A stretch of 25,779 nucleotides of DNA, from contig DAXB01000054.1 in NCBI GenBank assembly GCA_002506175.1, positions 1 to 25,779 on the forward strand, in the 5' to 3' direction. Shown piece by piece: positions 1-7,004 of the stretch; the stretch's first letter is position 1, and each line of letters opens with the position of its first letter. The notes below the pieces were generated by a model. It saw only the letters and a program-made list of their open reading frames with translations. It did no database searches and was not told the DNA's origin. The stretch comes from Methanomassiliicoccaceae archaeon UBA113. Lineage in GTDB: Archaea > Thermoplasmatota > Thermoplasmata > Methanomassiliicoccales > Methanomethylophilaceae. Made by a program: the position numbers and the translations under genes.

Positions 1-522
1 TCAATTAAATTTATATAATAATTCTAAACAATCATTTTGCGTTTGAATAAATTGTACAAATTACAATATTTAAATTAATTGATTAAAATTGATTTTATTT
101 ATATAGTATCATCCAATAATCACCAATATACCAATATTAGATTTGAACATCATAATCGAATTTTATAATTGAAAACATGAATAATATAATCAAAAAATAG
201 TAATTATTTTTATTATAATGTCGTAATATCTCAATGATGGCCGAAACAGAGTATCAAACATCTAGACGGATGTGGGTAACCAAAAAGGTCATCTATACAA
301 AGGGATTGTATAATTAACATTAAATATAAGTTCGTGTACAAACATTTTTTCAATGAAAGAAAATCGATAAAAAGCAACTATACTCTATAATTCGACTCAA
401 AACCATGACAAAAGAAAGATGCTGATCATCTAATAATACAAGCGAATCCAATTCGAAACGCCCCGACAATCTTTATCAACGGATTATGACGTGCGCGGAG
501 ATGGAATCATCGGGGAAACACC
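1..522. other. AT-rich gene-poor stretch
   Basis: This stretch is visibly far richer in A and T than the rest of the window and has no open reading frame of normal gene length. The only short frame I noticed is 234-317 on the plus strand (27 codons, starting Met-Met-Ala-Glu), which lies in a locally less AT-rich patch. A small dyad, ATTGTA at 51-56 and TACAAT at 62-67, resembles the half-sites flanking the ATPase gene further on. I see no tRNA, repeat array or transposase. It may be the edge of acquired DNA or simply a large intergenic region. Confidence 0.5.
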
Positions 523-1101
523 GTGACGCACAAACCAAAAGAATATGACAGGATCCTCCTGGAAGGAAGGTTCCTGGGGCCCGAGGACTCTTGCTACGGA
601 GAATACATAGAGGACCTCACATCGTGCTACATGAAACTTCAAAGATACAACTCGTCGGTCATGGACTGCAAGCAGATGCAGGCCGCCCTCTCGGACATCA
701 CCCAGCAGGAAGTGGATGCCGGCACCAGGATGATCTTTCCGTTCAGATGCGACCTCGGATACAACATAATCCTCGGGAAGAACCTCATCATCAACTACAA
801 CTGCACATTCCTCGACACCGCCCCGATAACAATCGGCGACAACACGATGATCGGTCCGGACTGCCATCTCGTCACAGCTATCCATCCGATGGATCCGGCG
901 GAACGCCGGGATCACAGGGTCGGTGGGAAACCCATCACCATCGGCATAGACTGCTGGCTCGGAGCCAACGTCACTGTCCTGCCGGGTGTCACCATAGGCG
1001 ACCGCTGCATAATAGGTGCGGGATCCGTGGTCACTAAGGATGTCCCCGACGGGATGACCTATGCCGGCAATCCCGCGAGACCCGTCGTGCACCGTGGCTG
1101 A
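523..1101 (+). CDS. Maltose/galactoside-type O-acetyltransferase (hexapeptide repeat)
   Basis: This 192-residue protein looks like a trimeric left-handed beta-helix acetyltransferase of the maltose/galactoside/nodulation group, which moves acetyl from acetyl-CoA to a sugar hydroxyl in the cytoplasm. The N-terminal 60 or so residues match the helical cap of this group (EYDRILLEGRFL). From about residue 75 it has hexapeptide repeats, the motif HLVTAIHPMD with the presumed catalytic histidine, and the late CoA-binding stretch WLGANVTVLPGVTIG followed by GAGSVVTKDVP. Length fits the family (about 185-205). The start is a GTG because no in-frame ATG lies near the conserved N-terminus. It stands alone behind the AT-rich region; the substrate cannot be named. 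Confidence 0.86.
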   Translation: MTHKPKEYDRILLEGRFLGPEDSCYGEYIEDLTSCYMKLQRYNSSVMDCKQMQAALSDITQQEVDAGTRMIFPFRCDLGYNIILGKNLIINYNCTFLDTAPITIGDNTMIGPDCHLVTAIHPMDPAERRDHRVGGKPITIGIDCWLGANVTVLPGVTIGDRCIIGAGSVVTKDVPDGMTYAGNPARPVVHRG

Positions 1102-1188
1102 TTCTCGCATACATCTTTAGAAACAGCCGCATCCATCCTTCCATCCGCAGTTTCTTAAACCGCACATCAGATACCGTGTCCGATAAAC

Positions 1189-1554
1189 ATGTCAGATGAC
1201 GGAGTTTCAAATGCCAGATGGGGCACGGCAGGTGCCATCGCAATCATCCTGGCGGTTGTGGTTGGTCTGCTGATTTACTATTTCACGGGACAGGTCGTCG
1301 CGGCAATCGGGGTTCCGATAGTCATAATCGGAGTCTACGAGGTCTACTCCTCCTTCAGGAAGAGCAAGGAGACCGATCAGTTCGGAACATCCCTTTCCGG
1401 TGCCGCTCTGCTCTGGGGATTCGTATTCATCTCTATCGGAGGGGCCGTGTTCGCATACGACTTCACCCACTCGATAATCATCGCCATCGTCGTGATACTG
1501 GTCGTCATGGCCCTGTACATCGCGGTGAAATCGTTCGGAAAGAAGAGCGCTTGA
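1189..1554 (+). CDS. Small membrane protein, about four transmembrane helices
   Basis: This 121-residue protein begins with a short polar stretch and then shows four hydrophobic segments, roughly residues 13-33, 38-54, 68-88 and 92-112, separated by a charged loop (SSFRKSKETDQ) and ending in a basic tail (KSFGKKSA). I do not recognise the family. A TATA-like TTTCTTAAAC lies at 1151-1160, about 30 nt before the ATG, which suggests a short or absent leader. It converges on the next gene with only six bases between the two stop codons, so the two share a termination zone. It sits in the membrane; nothing else about its function can be read. Confidence 0.7.
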   Translation: MSDDGVSNARWGTAGAIAIILAVVVGLLIYYFTGQVVAAIGVPIVIIGVYEVYSSFRKSKETDQFGTSLSGAALLWGFVFISIGGAVFAYDFTHSIIIAIVVILVVMALYIAVKSFGKKSA

Positions 1555-1560
1555 ACACTT

Positions 1561-2949
1561 TTAATTGGAAGGTACGAGCTCCTCGTATCTTCCGTGATAT
1601 TCTTTCATGACGGCCATGGCCTCTCTGAAGACCGGCATGGCCTTCATGTTGTCGCTGAAACGGGACAGGTTGTCCTTGGTGTACTTGACGATTTGGATGC
1701 TCTTGCCTTCCGATGACTTGCTTTCATTCAGGAATCTGTTCAGTCCGTCGAGGTTCCTGTCCTCCTCCGGCAAAGACCTTCCCATCCTCCTGCACTCGGC
1801 GTCGATCAGACTCCAGAAATCATCGTTGGATGCGTCCAGCGTCATGAGCGTTATCATCTCGATCTTGGTGCTGAGCGGATCGAACCCCATCGTGAGGAAG
1901 TAATGCCTGTCGCATCCTTTGAAATCGTACGGCCTGTACTTGTCCGGATACTCCACCTCAGAGTGCCCGAACAGCTCCTCCTCGAACTCCCTCCTGACGT
2001 TAGCGACTATGAACGCACCCTCCTCAGTTCCTTTCGGCATAGATATGACCAACGGCGTGAACGAACCCGCCGGGATCATTGATATCGTGCTCGATGCCTC
2101 GGCCAGCTCCTCGGACCTATGGTGAACCAGGAAGTAATCGCCCGCGGTCCCGGAACCATCCTTCAGATTCCTGATTATCGTCAGTGTGCATATCCCCGCA
2201 GCAACGATACGGTTGCCGTAATCCCCGAGGTCCACTGGACGCGGCGAGTATCCCTCGTCGATGCGCTGGGAATTGAAATGAGATATGTATTCACAGGTGT
2301 TGAAGTAAGAGAAGTAATCCGATCTGTAGAGAGTGAACCTCGGATGGATGGTTCCCGTGGAAACGTCCTCTACCGGAGCTATCCTCGAAATCGCGTACAG
2401 CTCCCCGTTGAACATCACCTTCTTCAGATGCCTCCTAACATTGGTGCTGTATGTCTGGGTGGTCTCCGGGAGCTGCCTGTTCCATATCATGTCCCTGAAC
2501 GAATCCTTGACCGACGGGTACATGCGCGCACCGCGTATCCTGACGATTTTGTCGCCCTTCACATCGCTGGTGCTGTCGTCGATCTCCTTCCTGTCGAAGA
2601 AAACCGTATGCTCCGGACCCATCATTGTGGTCTTCCCTGGCCTGACCTCGAAGAAATCCTCGTCGCAGACCGCATCCGGGACATCCTCGTCCTTAGAACG
2701 GATGAGGATGGGTTCCTTCGTCAGGTTCCATGACCTCATGGTTATCAGGTTGTCGCATATCAGTTCCGGATTATCCCTCTTGGCGTAGATGTGCCTCATA
2801 GCCGTGGAGTATCCGTATCTGTTCTTCTCCACGTTCTTCCTGATGACGGTGAAACGCGCGATACGGGATTCGTATCTCATCGAATGAATCCTGAAGAATG
2901 CTACTATTATCGTGAGAAGCGTTCCGAACAATGCTATGGCGCCGTCCAT
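1561..2949 (-). CDS. Membrane-anchored protein with Nudix-like C-terminal region
   Basis: This 462-residue protein starts with one hydrophobic anchor (residues 4-19) followed by a basic stretch, so most of it probably faces the cytoplasm. The middle is unfamiliar. From about residue 247 to 340 the pattern resembles a Nudix fold: a strand (IVAAGICTLTIIRN), a substrate-loop-like IPAGSFTPL, and a helix carrying RREFEEELFG at 319-328, which is close to but not a full match of the Nudix box (the glycine is shifted by one). That makes it either a divergent Nudix hydrolase or a binding-only domain. A TATA-like TTTTTAAAC sits upstream on the minus strand near 2980-2990. The Nudix link is my inference from motif shape. 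Confidence 0.6.
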   Translation of the reverse strand: MDGAIALFGTLLTIIVAFFRIHSMRYESRIARFTVIRKNVEKNRYGYSTAMRHIYAKRDNPELICDNLITMRSWNLTKEPILIRSKDEDVPDAVCDEDFFEVRPGKTTMMGPEHTVFFDRKEIDDSTSDVKGDKIVRIRGARMYPSVKDSFRDMIWNRQLPETTQTYSTNVRRHLKKVMFNGELYAISRIAPVEDVSTGTIHPRFTLYRSDYFSYFNTCEYISHFNSQRIDEGYSPRPVDLGDYGNRIVAAGICTLTIIRNLKDGSGTAGDYFLVHHRSEELAEASSTISMIPAGSFTPLVISMPKGTEEGAFIVANVRREFEEELFGHSEVEYPDKYRPYDFKGCDRHYFLTMGFDPLSTKIEMITLMTLDASNDDFWSLIDAECRRMGRSLPEEDRNLDGLNRFLNESKSSEGKSIQIVKYTKDNLSRFSDNMKAMPVFREAMAVMKEYHGRYEELVPSN

Positions 2950-3103
2950 GATCCAACCTGCGGAATGTCATCGGCTGTTGCGTTTAAAAATCATCCATGG
3001 AATGTGATTCATCGATCCTGCGGCGGTTTGTACATTTACTGACAAAACCGTAGTTCACTCCTTATATGTGGATGGAATCTCGCAATTAATCTGACATAAA
3101 ACG

Positions 3104-3138
3104 GACTGCGGAGGAGATTAAACAGCACCTCCGCAGTC
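3104..3138. terminator. Perfect 11-bp hairpin in the intergenic region
   Basis: Arms GACTGCGGAGG (3104-3114) and CCTCCGCAGTC (3128-3138) are perfectly complementary around a 13-nt loop. The rest of the 2950-3275 gap shows only promoter elements and the palindrome described separately. A T-containing tail (TCTAATCTTTTC) follows on the plus strand, so it may terminate or mark the end of a short transcript. No gene on the plus strand ends just before it, so the role is unclear. Confidence 0.5.
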
Positions 3139-3221
3139 TAATCTTTTCATCTTCTACCATCATCTGATTCAAGAAAAACAGACTCAATCGCATGGATGCG
3201 GCTACGTCTGGATTTCTCGTG

Positions 3222-3266
3222 ATTTATATATATTCGTAATTTATTGTAATAATACAATCAATTACG
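3222..3266 (+). promoter_or_regulatory. TATA box plus 32-bp palindrome before the AAA ATPase
   Basis: A TATA-like run (ATTTATATATATT, about 3222-3234) directly abuts a palindrome at 3235-3266 made of two 14-nt arms around a 4-nt spacer ATAA. The arms CGTAATTTATTGTA and TACAATCAATTACG pair except at one position. The predicted transcription start, about 25 nt after the TATA box, falls inside the palindrome, which is the classic place for an archaeal repressor site. Confidence 0.6.
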
Positions 3267-3275
3267 GATGGTTAT

Positions 3276-4511
3276 ATGCCAATCAAAAGAGACCTCCTCC
3301 TGAAGAAACTGATCGCCCGCAGAGGAAACAGCTCGATAAAAATCATCACAGGAGTGAGGAGGTGCGGAAAATCATACCTCCTGTCCACCCTGTACAGAGA
3401 ATATCTGATCTCGGAAGGAGTCCCCGAGGACCATATCATAGCAATTGACCTTGAACTGAGGAGCAACAAACTGCTCCGCGACCCGGATGTCCTAATCAAT
3501 CATATAAAGGGCCTCATCGGGAATGGGACCTACTACATATTCCTGGATGAGATCCAACTTGTGGAGGATTTCGAGGAGGCGGTGATGGATATCAATGCCC
3601 TGGACGACACGGACGTCTACATCACAGGTAGCAATTCCAGATTCCTGTCTACGGACATCATAACCGAATTCAGGGGAAGAGGGGATGAAATACGTGTGCA
3701 TCCTCTGTCCTTCTCCGAATTCTATTTGTTCAACGGCGGAGACAGGTACGATGCCTGGACCGAATACTGCATGTACGGCGGCATGCCGGCCCTTACGGTA
3801 AGAAAGTCCCACGAAGAGAAGATGGAATACCTTCAGAGACTCATCAAGGAAGTATATCTTAGGGACGTGATTGACCGTAACAACCTGAGGGATCCGGACC
3901 TGATGGGCCGCATCATACTTTCCATGTTCTCATCTGTAGGATCCCTGACCAATCCGAACAAGACCGCCAACGCACTGAAGACCGCCGGTTTCAAAGATGC
4001 CGACAATGAGACCGTATCGAAGTACATGTCCATGCTTGAGGATGCGTTCATCTTCGAGAAGAGCGACAGATACGATGTTAGGGGCAAATCCTACTTCTCC
4101 ACACCGTCCAAGTACTATTCGGCGGACGTGGGGCTCAGGAACGCAGGCCTAAATTTCAAACAGTTCGAGCTCACGCACATATCTGAGAACATAATCTATA
4201 ACGAACTCAGGATCAGAGGATTCTCGGTAGATGTCGGCATAGTTCCTGTGAGGGACAAGGAAGGATACAGGCAGCTGGAGATAGATTTCGTAGCCAACAA
4301 GGGGAACAAAAGGTACTATATCCAGTCTGCTCTGAGCTGTCCCGATGATGAGAAGAGGAATCAGGAGATCCGTCCGTTCCTAAAAGTGGATGATTCCTTC
4401 AAAAAAATCGTTGTAACAGGGGACCGTTGCCTACCGTGGACCGATGAGAACGGGATACTGACCATCAACATAGTGGATTTCCTGCTGGATCAGAATAGCT
4501 TGGATATATAA
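3276..4511 (+). CDS. AAA ATPase with DUF4143-type C-terminal region
   Basis: This 411-residue protein belongs to the widespread stand-alone ATPases with an AAA_14 domain and DUF4143. Visible landmarks are the Walker A motif GVRRCGKS (residues 26-33), the Walker B motif IFLDEIQ (about 90-96), the sensor-like ITGSNSRFLS, the family motif HPLSFSEFYLF, and near the C-terminus ENIIYNELR and LEIDFVA, which resemble a PD-(D/E)XK nuclease-like fold. The lysine usually expected after the acidic pair reads as Gln (YYIQSA), so nuclease activity is doubtful. Such genes are numerous and often transferred in gut archaea and bacteria, with unsettled function. It is flanked by matching palindromes immediately upstream and just after its stop codon, which is unusual. 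Confidence 0.88.
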   Translation: MPIKRDLLLKKLIARRGNSSIKIITGVRRCGKSYLLSTLYREYLISEGVPEDHIIAIDLELRSNKLLRDPDVLINHIKGLIGNGTYYIFLDEIQLVEDFEEAVMDINALDDTDVYITGSNSRFLSTDIITEFRGRGDEIRVHPLSFSEFYLFNGGDRYDAWTEYCMYGGMPALTVRKSHEEKMEYLQRLIKEVYLRDVIDRNNLRDPDLMGRIILSMFSSVGSLTNPNKTANALKTAGFKDADNETVSKYMSMLEDAFIFEKSDRYDVRGKSYFSTPSKYYSADVGLRNAGLNFKQFELTHISENIIYNELRIRGFSVDVGIVPVRDKEGYRQLEIDFVANKGNKRYYIQSALSCPDDEKRNQEIRPFLKVDDSFKKIVVTGDRCLPWTDENGILTINIVDFLLDQNSLDI

Positions 4512-4512
4512 T

Positions 4513-4544
4513 CGTAAATTATTGTATATATGCAATATTTTACG
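4513..4544. repeat. 32-bp palindrome one base after the ATPase stop codon
   Basis: Arms CGTAAATTATTGTA (4513-4526) and TGCAATATTTTACG (4531-4544) enclose the 4-nt spacer TATA, with 12 of 14 positions pairing. It has the same 14+4+14 layout as the palindrome at 3235-3266, and about 24 of the 32 bases are identical. The pair brackets the ATPase gene. It could be a second operator, a terminator-like element, or the end of a mobile cassette. Confidence 0.65.
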
Positions 4545-4627
4545 AATTAATTTAACACCGATTACTAAACTCTATCATCGTTCAGCGAATGAACCGCATC
4601 CACAGAAGACAGATTCCATGAACGGTT

Positions 4628-5332
4628 TCAGGACAGCATGTCATGCATTGGAATCTTACCGCATTCCGCCATCTCGGGGATATCGCCGTACATCGCGACC
4701 TTCCCTCCGCAGACTGCCATGCATCCCTTCACACCATCTACGGACCCGATGGTCTCGAGAGCATCCTCCAGGGATGATTCGTCCTTCACGAGGTTACCCA
4801 AAGCCGTGGCGCAGCAGTCCGCCAGGATCACATCGTCTGAGAACACTGTGCAGACATTGCTGTTGCCCAGAGACACGGACGGACCGATCTTGGCAGACGA
4901 CGAGCAAATGCCGGTTATGCGGTCATAGGATATCTCGAACGCCACATCCTTCAGAACAGGGTGGTCCGCGAAGAGACCGATCGGGACCTTCCTGTCCGAA
5001 AGGAACGCTATGTCTCCTCCGTTCTCCACTATGGCCTCCTTGGCTCCGGCCTCGGCCATCCTCTCGACAGCATAGACTGCCACGGCACCGGCGACTCCGG
5101 CCATCGGGCCAACGTTAGCAAGGGATGATGCCCTGCACATCCTTCTTATCAAATCATCATCTGAAGGATCCACAGGATACGGGTCGTAAGTTATGCCGAA
5201 GAAAGGATCGGAGGATATCTTCCTCTCGATGACCTCCCTGGCTAAAAAGATCGCATCCTCCGCGACCCTGACGTAATCGGGGTCGCAGACGATGCTGACG
5301 ACTGTCTCCTTGACCTGGAAACGTGTCCTCAT
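4628..5332 (-). CDS. UPF0280 family (COG2122, ApbE-like) protein
   Basis: This 234-residue protein matches the UPF0280/COG2122 family, distant relatives of the flavin transferase ApbE. Recognisable stretches are NVGPMAGVAGAVA (about residues 75-87), VENGGDIAF and CATALGNLV in the C-terminal third. I chose the ATG at 5332 because it overlaps the stop of the preceding ferredoxin gene by four bases (ATGA) and the conserved family start (MRTRFQVKETVVSI) begins there; the longer frame upstream is only the overlap. A Methanosarcina COG2122 protein (MA1715) has been linked to sulfide assimilation, and this copy is the third gene of the homocysteine operon, which supports that role. The exact reaction is not known. 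Confidence 0.88.
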   Translation of the reverse strand: MRTRFQVKETVVSIVCDPDYVRVAEDAIFLAREVIERKISSDPFFGITYDPYPVDPSDDDLIRRMCRASSLANVGPMAGVAGAVAVYAVERMAEAGAKEAIVENGGDIAFLSDRKVPIGLFADHPVLKDVAFEISYDRITGICSSSAKIGPSVSLGNSNVCTVFSDDVILADCCATALGNLVKDESSLEDALETIGSVDGVKGCMAVCGGKVAMYGDIPEMAECGKIPMHDMLS

Positions 5333-5733
5333 AGGATCAGGCTGAGCGCCCTCACCGAGCAGGCGTTCACACATGCGCCGCATGCGATGCACTTGTCGGT
5401 GTTGACATGGACCTCCCATGTCACCGGGTCATAGGTGAACGAATTGGTGGGGCAGATCGAAACGCATGCGCCGCAGCTGAAGCACTTGTCGTGGTTGCGG
5501 GTGATGTGGTTGGACAGTTCGTTGACGAGCAGTCCGATGCCTTTGAGCCTCTCGACGGCCTTGACCATATCGGCCTCCTCCCCTTCGATGCTCACGAGCA
5601 TGACTCCGGTTCCGTCTCCCTCGATCTGGGCCTTGAGGATGTTCGGCTTGAGGTTGAACTCGGCCACGAGGATGTAGACGACTGAATCCTGGACGTTCGA
5701 CTCCGTGAACTCGATCTTGAACTTCTTCTCCAT
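5329..5733 (-). CDS. NIL domain plus two [4Fe-4S] clusters, homocysteine synthesis partner
   Basis: This 134-residue protein has an N-terminal NIL domain (about residues 1-75, ferredoxin-like fold, as in methionine importers) and a C-terminal dicluster ferredoxin with CFSCGACVSICP and CIACGACVNACS, each giving four cysteine ligands. It corresponds to the Methanosarcina MA1822 type, which works with DUF39 proteins to convert aspartate semialdehyde and sulfide to homocysteine, probably delivering electrons. It follows the DUF39 gene by four bases and overlaps UPF0280 by four, so the three are surely co-transcribed. A purine-rich AAGGAGAGGAAG precedes the ATG as ribosome binding site. Confidence 0.92.
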   Translation of the reverse strand: MEKKFKIEFTESNVQDSVVYILVAEFNLKPNILKAQIEGDGTGVMLVSIEGEEADMVKAVERLKGIGLLVNELSNHITRNHDKCFSCGACVSICPTNSFTYDPVTWEVHVNTDKCIACGACVNACSVRALSLIL

Positions 5734-5737
5734 GGTA

Positions 5738-6886
5738 TCACTTCCTCTCCTTCAGACCTTTGAGAGTCCTCTCCTTCGGGAACTCCAGAACAGGCTGGTT
5801 GAGAGTGAACTCCTTCGACTCGATCCAGTCCTTGAGCTCCGCAGCTACCTTCTTGGCGCCGTAATATGACGACATCGAGGATGTCCTGATCTTCTTTCCC
5901 TCGTACTCGATGGAACCTGACCTCAGCTGGGCGTAGCTGTACCTGGCCATGGCGGGCCTGTCCACTGGCTGGCTGTAGTCCTGCAGCTGTGCGAATATCT
6001 CCTCATCGGAGATGGCGCACCTCCTCATGATATCCGCATTCAGTATGGGGATGGGGACACCGACTCCGACGGCCATGGAGATTCCGTATCCGGTGATGTC
6101 CAGTCCGCGGACGTACTTGGCATCCATCTGCTTCATGTCACCGATGAGGGCCAATGTCCTGGCTCCTCCGACGGGGACACCGTTGACCTCCTCGACGTTG
6201 GTCTTGTACTGTGTTCCGGGCCAGACGACGTAACCCTCCCCTCCTCCGAAGAAGATCTTGGTTCCCATTCCGATGGTCTCCAGGTGGGGGTCGTTGATGA
6301 GTGGCGAGAGCTGTCCTGCCGAGCTGAACGTGGCGTTCTTCATCCTGGGGAGCAGCTTTCCCATATAAGTGTAATAGGTCCTGTCGGACGTGTTGGTCGC
6401 GATCGAGTAGTTCTGATACGCGTTGCGGGGGTTGTACAGGTACGCATCGTTGATGTCATCCAGCGTGATGTACGTGTCGATGTCCTTCCTGACGTAGCAG
6501 TCCGTTCCGGGACCCCATGCGTGGAGATGGATCTTCTTCCCTGCGATCAGGTCCTCGATGACATGTGCCCCTCCGTATCCTCCCTTGGGGTCGGACGTCA
6601 ATGCTGTGGCCCCGATGTATGTGTCGACAGCCGCGAGGCCTCCGTACGCCTCGACATCGTTGAGCCTGATGTCGGTCATCCTGATGGGGGGTGACGCGTG
6701 TCCGAGGTTGAGGAACGCACCCGACGAGCACATAGCGCCGAAGGTTCCGGTCGTGACTACGTCAACTTCCTCTGCTGCCTTCTCTGCACCTTTCTTCTTC
6801 ACGAGATCGATTACCTCCTCAGCCGTATAGACGACGGCCTTCTTGGCACGGATCTTCTCGTTGATCTGCTCGTATGTCTTGGTCAT
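5738..6886 (-). CDS. DUF39 homocysteine biosynthesis protein (MA1821 type)
   Basis: This 382-residue cytoplasmic enzyme belongs to the DUF39 family. In methanogens it forms homocysteine from aspartate semialdehyde with sulfide together with the NIL/ferredoxin protein, bypassing O-acyl-homoserine. Seen here are the N-terminal CSSGAFLNLGH region with Cys53, a second conserved cysteine at 130 (GPGTDCYVRK), and glycine-rich IFFGGGEGYVVWPGTQ typical of the family; I recall both cysteines being important in MA1821. It is the first gene of a three-gene operon. The TATA-like TTTTTTAAGC lies near 6927-6936 on the minus strand, and the ribosome binding site GGAG is held in the loop of a perfect hairpin just before the ATG. 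Confidence 0.92.
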   Translation of the reverse strand: MTKTYEQINEKIRAKKAVVYTAEEVIDLVKKKGAEKAAEEVDVVTTGTFGAMCSSGAFLNLGHASPPIRMTDIRLNDVEAYGGLAAVDTYIGATALTSDPKGGYGGAHVIEDLIAGKKIHLHAWGPGTDCYVRKDIDTYITLDDINDAYLYNPRNAYQNYSIATNTSDRTYYTYMGKLLPRMKNATFSSAGQLSPLINDPHLETIGMGTKIFFGGGEGYVVWPGTQYKTNVEEVNGVPVGGARTLALIGDMKQMDAKYVRGLDITGYGISMAVGVGVPIPILNADIMRRCAISDEEIFAQLQDYSQPVDRPAMARYSYAQLRSGSIEYEGKKIRTSSMSSYYGAKKVAAELKDWIESKEFTLNQPVLEFPKERTLKGLKERK

Positions 6887-6887
6887 G

Positions 6888-6905
6888 ATACCGACTCCTC
6901 GGTAT
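6888..6905 (-). promoter_or_regulatory. Hairpin displaying the Shine-Dalgarno of the DUF39 gene
   Basis: On the minus strand the message reads ATACCGA, then GGAG, then TCGGTAT, one base and the ATG at 6886. The two 7-nt arms pair perfectly and the 4-nt loop is exactly the Shine-Dalgarno core, eight bases before the start codon. It suggests controlled or enhanced ribosome access to the first gene of the homocysteine operon. Confidence 0.65.
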
Positions 6906-7004
6906 TCTGACTATTAATGGGATGCTTAAAAAATTTACTACCTTTAAACCTACATATTGGCGCGAATCGAACCTATAATAACCAACTCGCCATTCCAAGC
7001 ATCG

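Noticed and set aside
1..480. Replication origin
   Set aside because: The zone is AT-rich, but there is no Orc1/Cdc6 gene nearby and no repeated origin-box pattern that I can see.
3276..4511. ATPase as part of a defence island or transposon
   Set aside because: No transposase, nuclease, methylase or other defence gene is adjacent; only the flanking palindromes hint at mobility, which is reported as a finding instead.
6957..7004. Upstream TTG start for the 761-residue surface protein
   Set aside because: The paralog starts at the equivalent of the ATG at 7005, and a TATA-like element lies inside the would-be extension.
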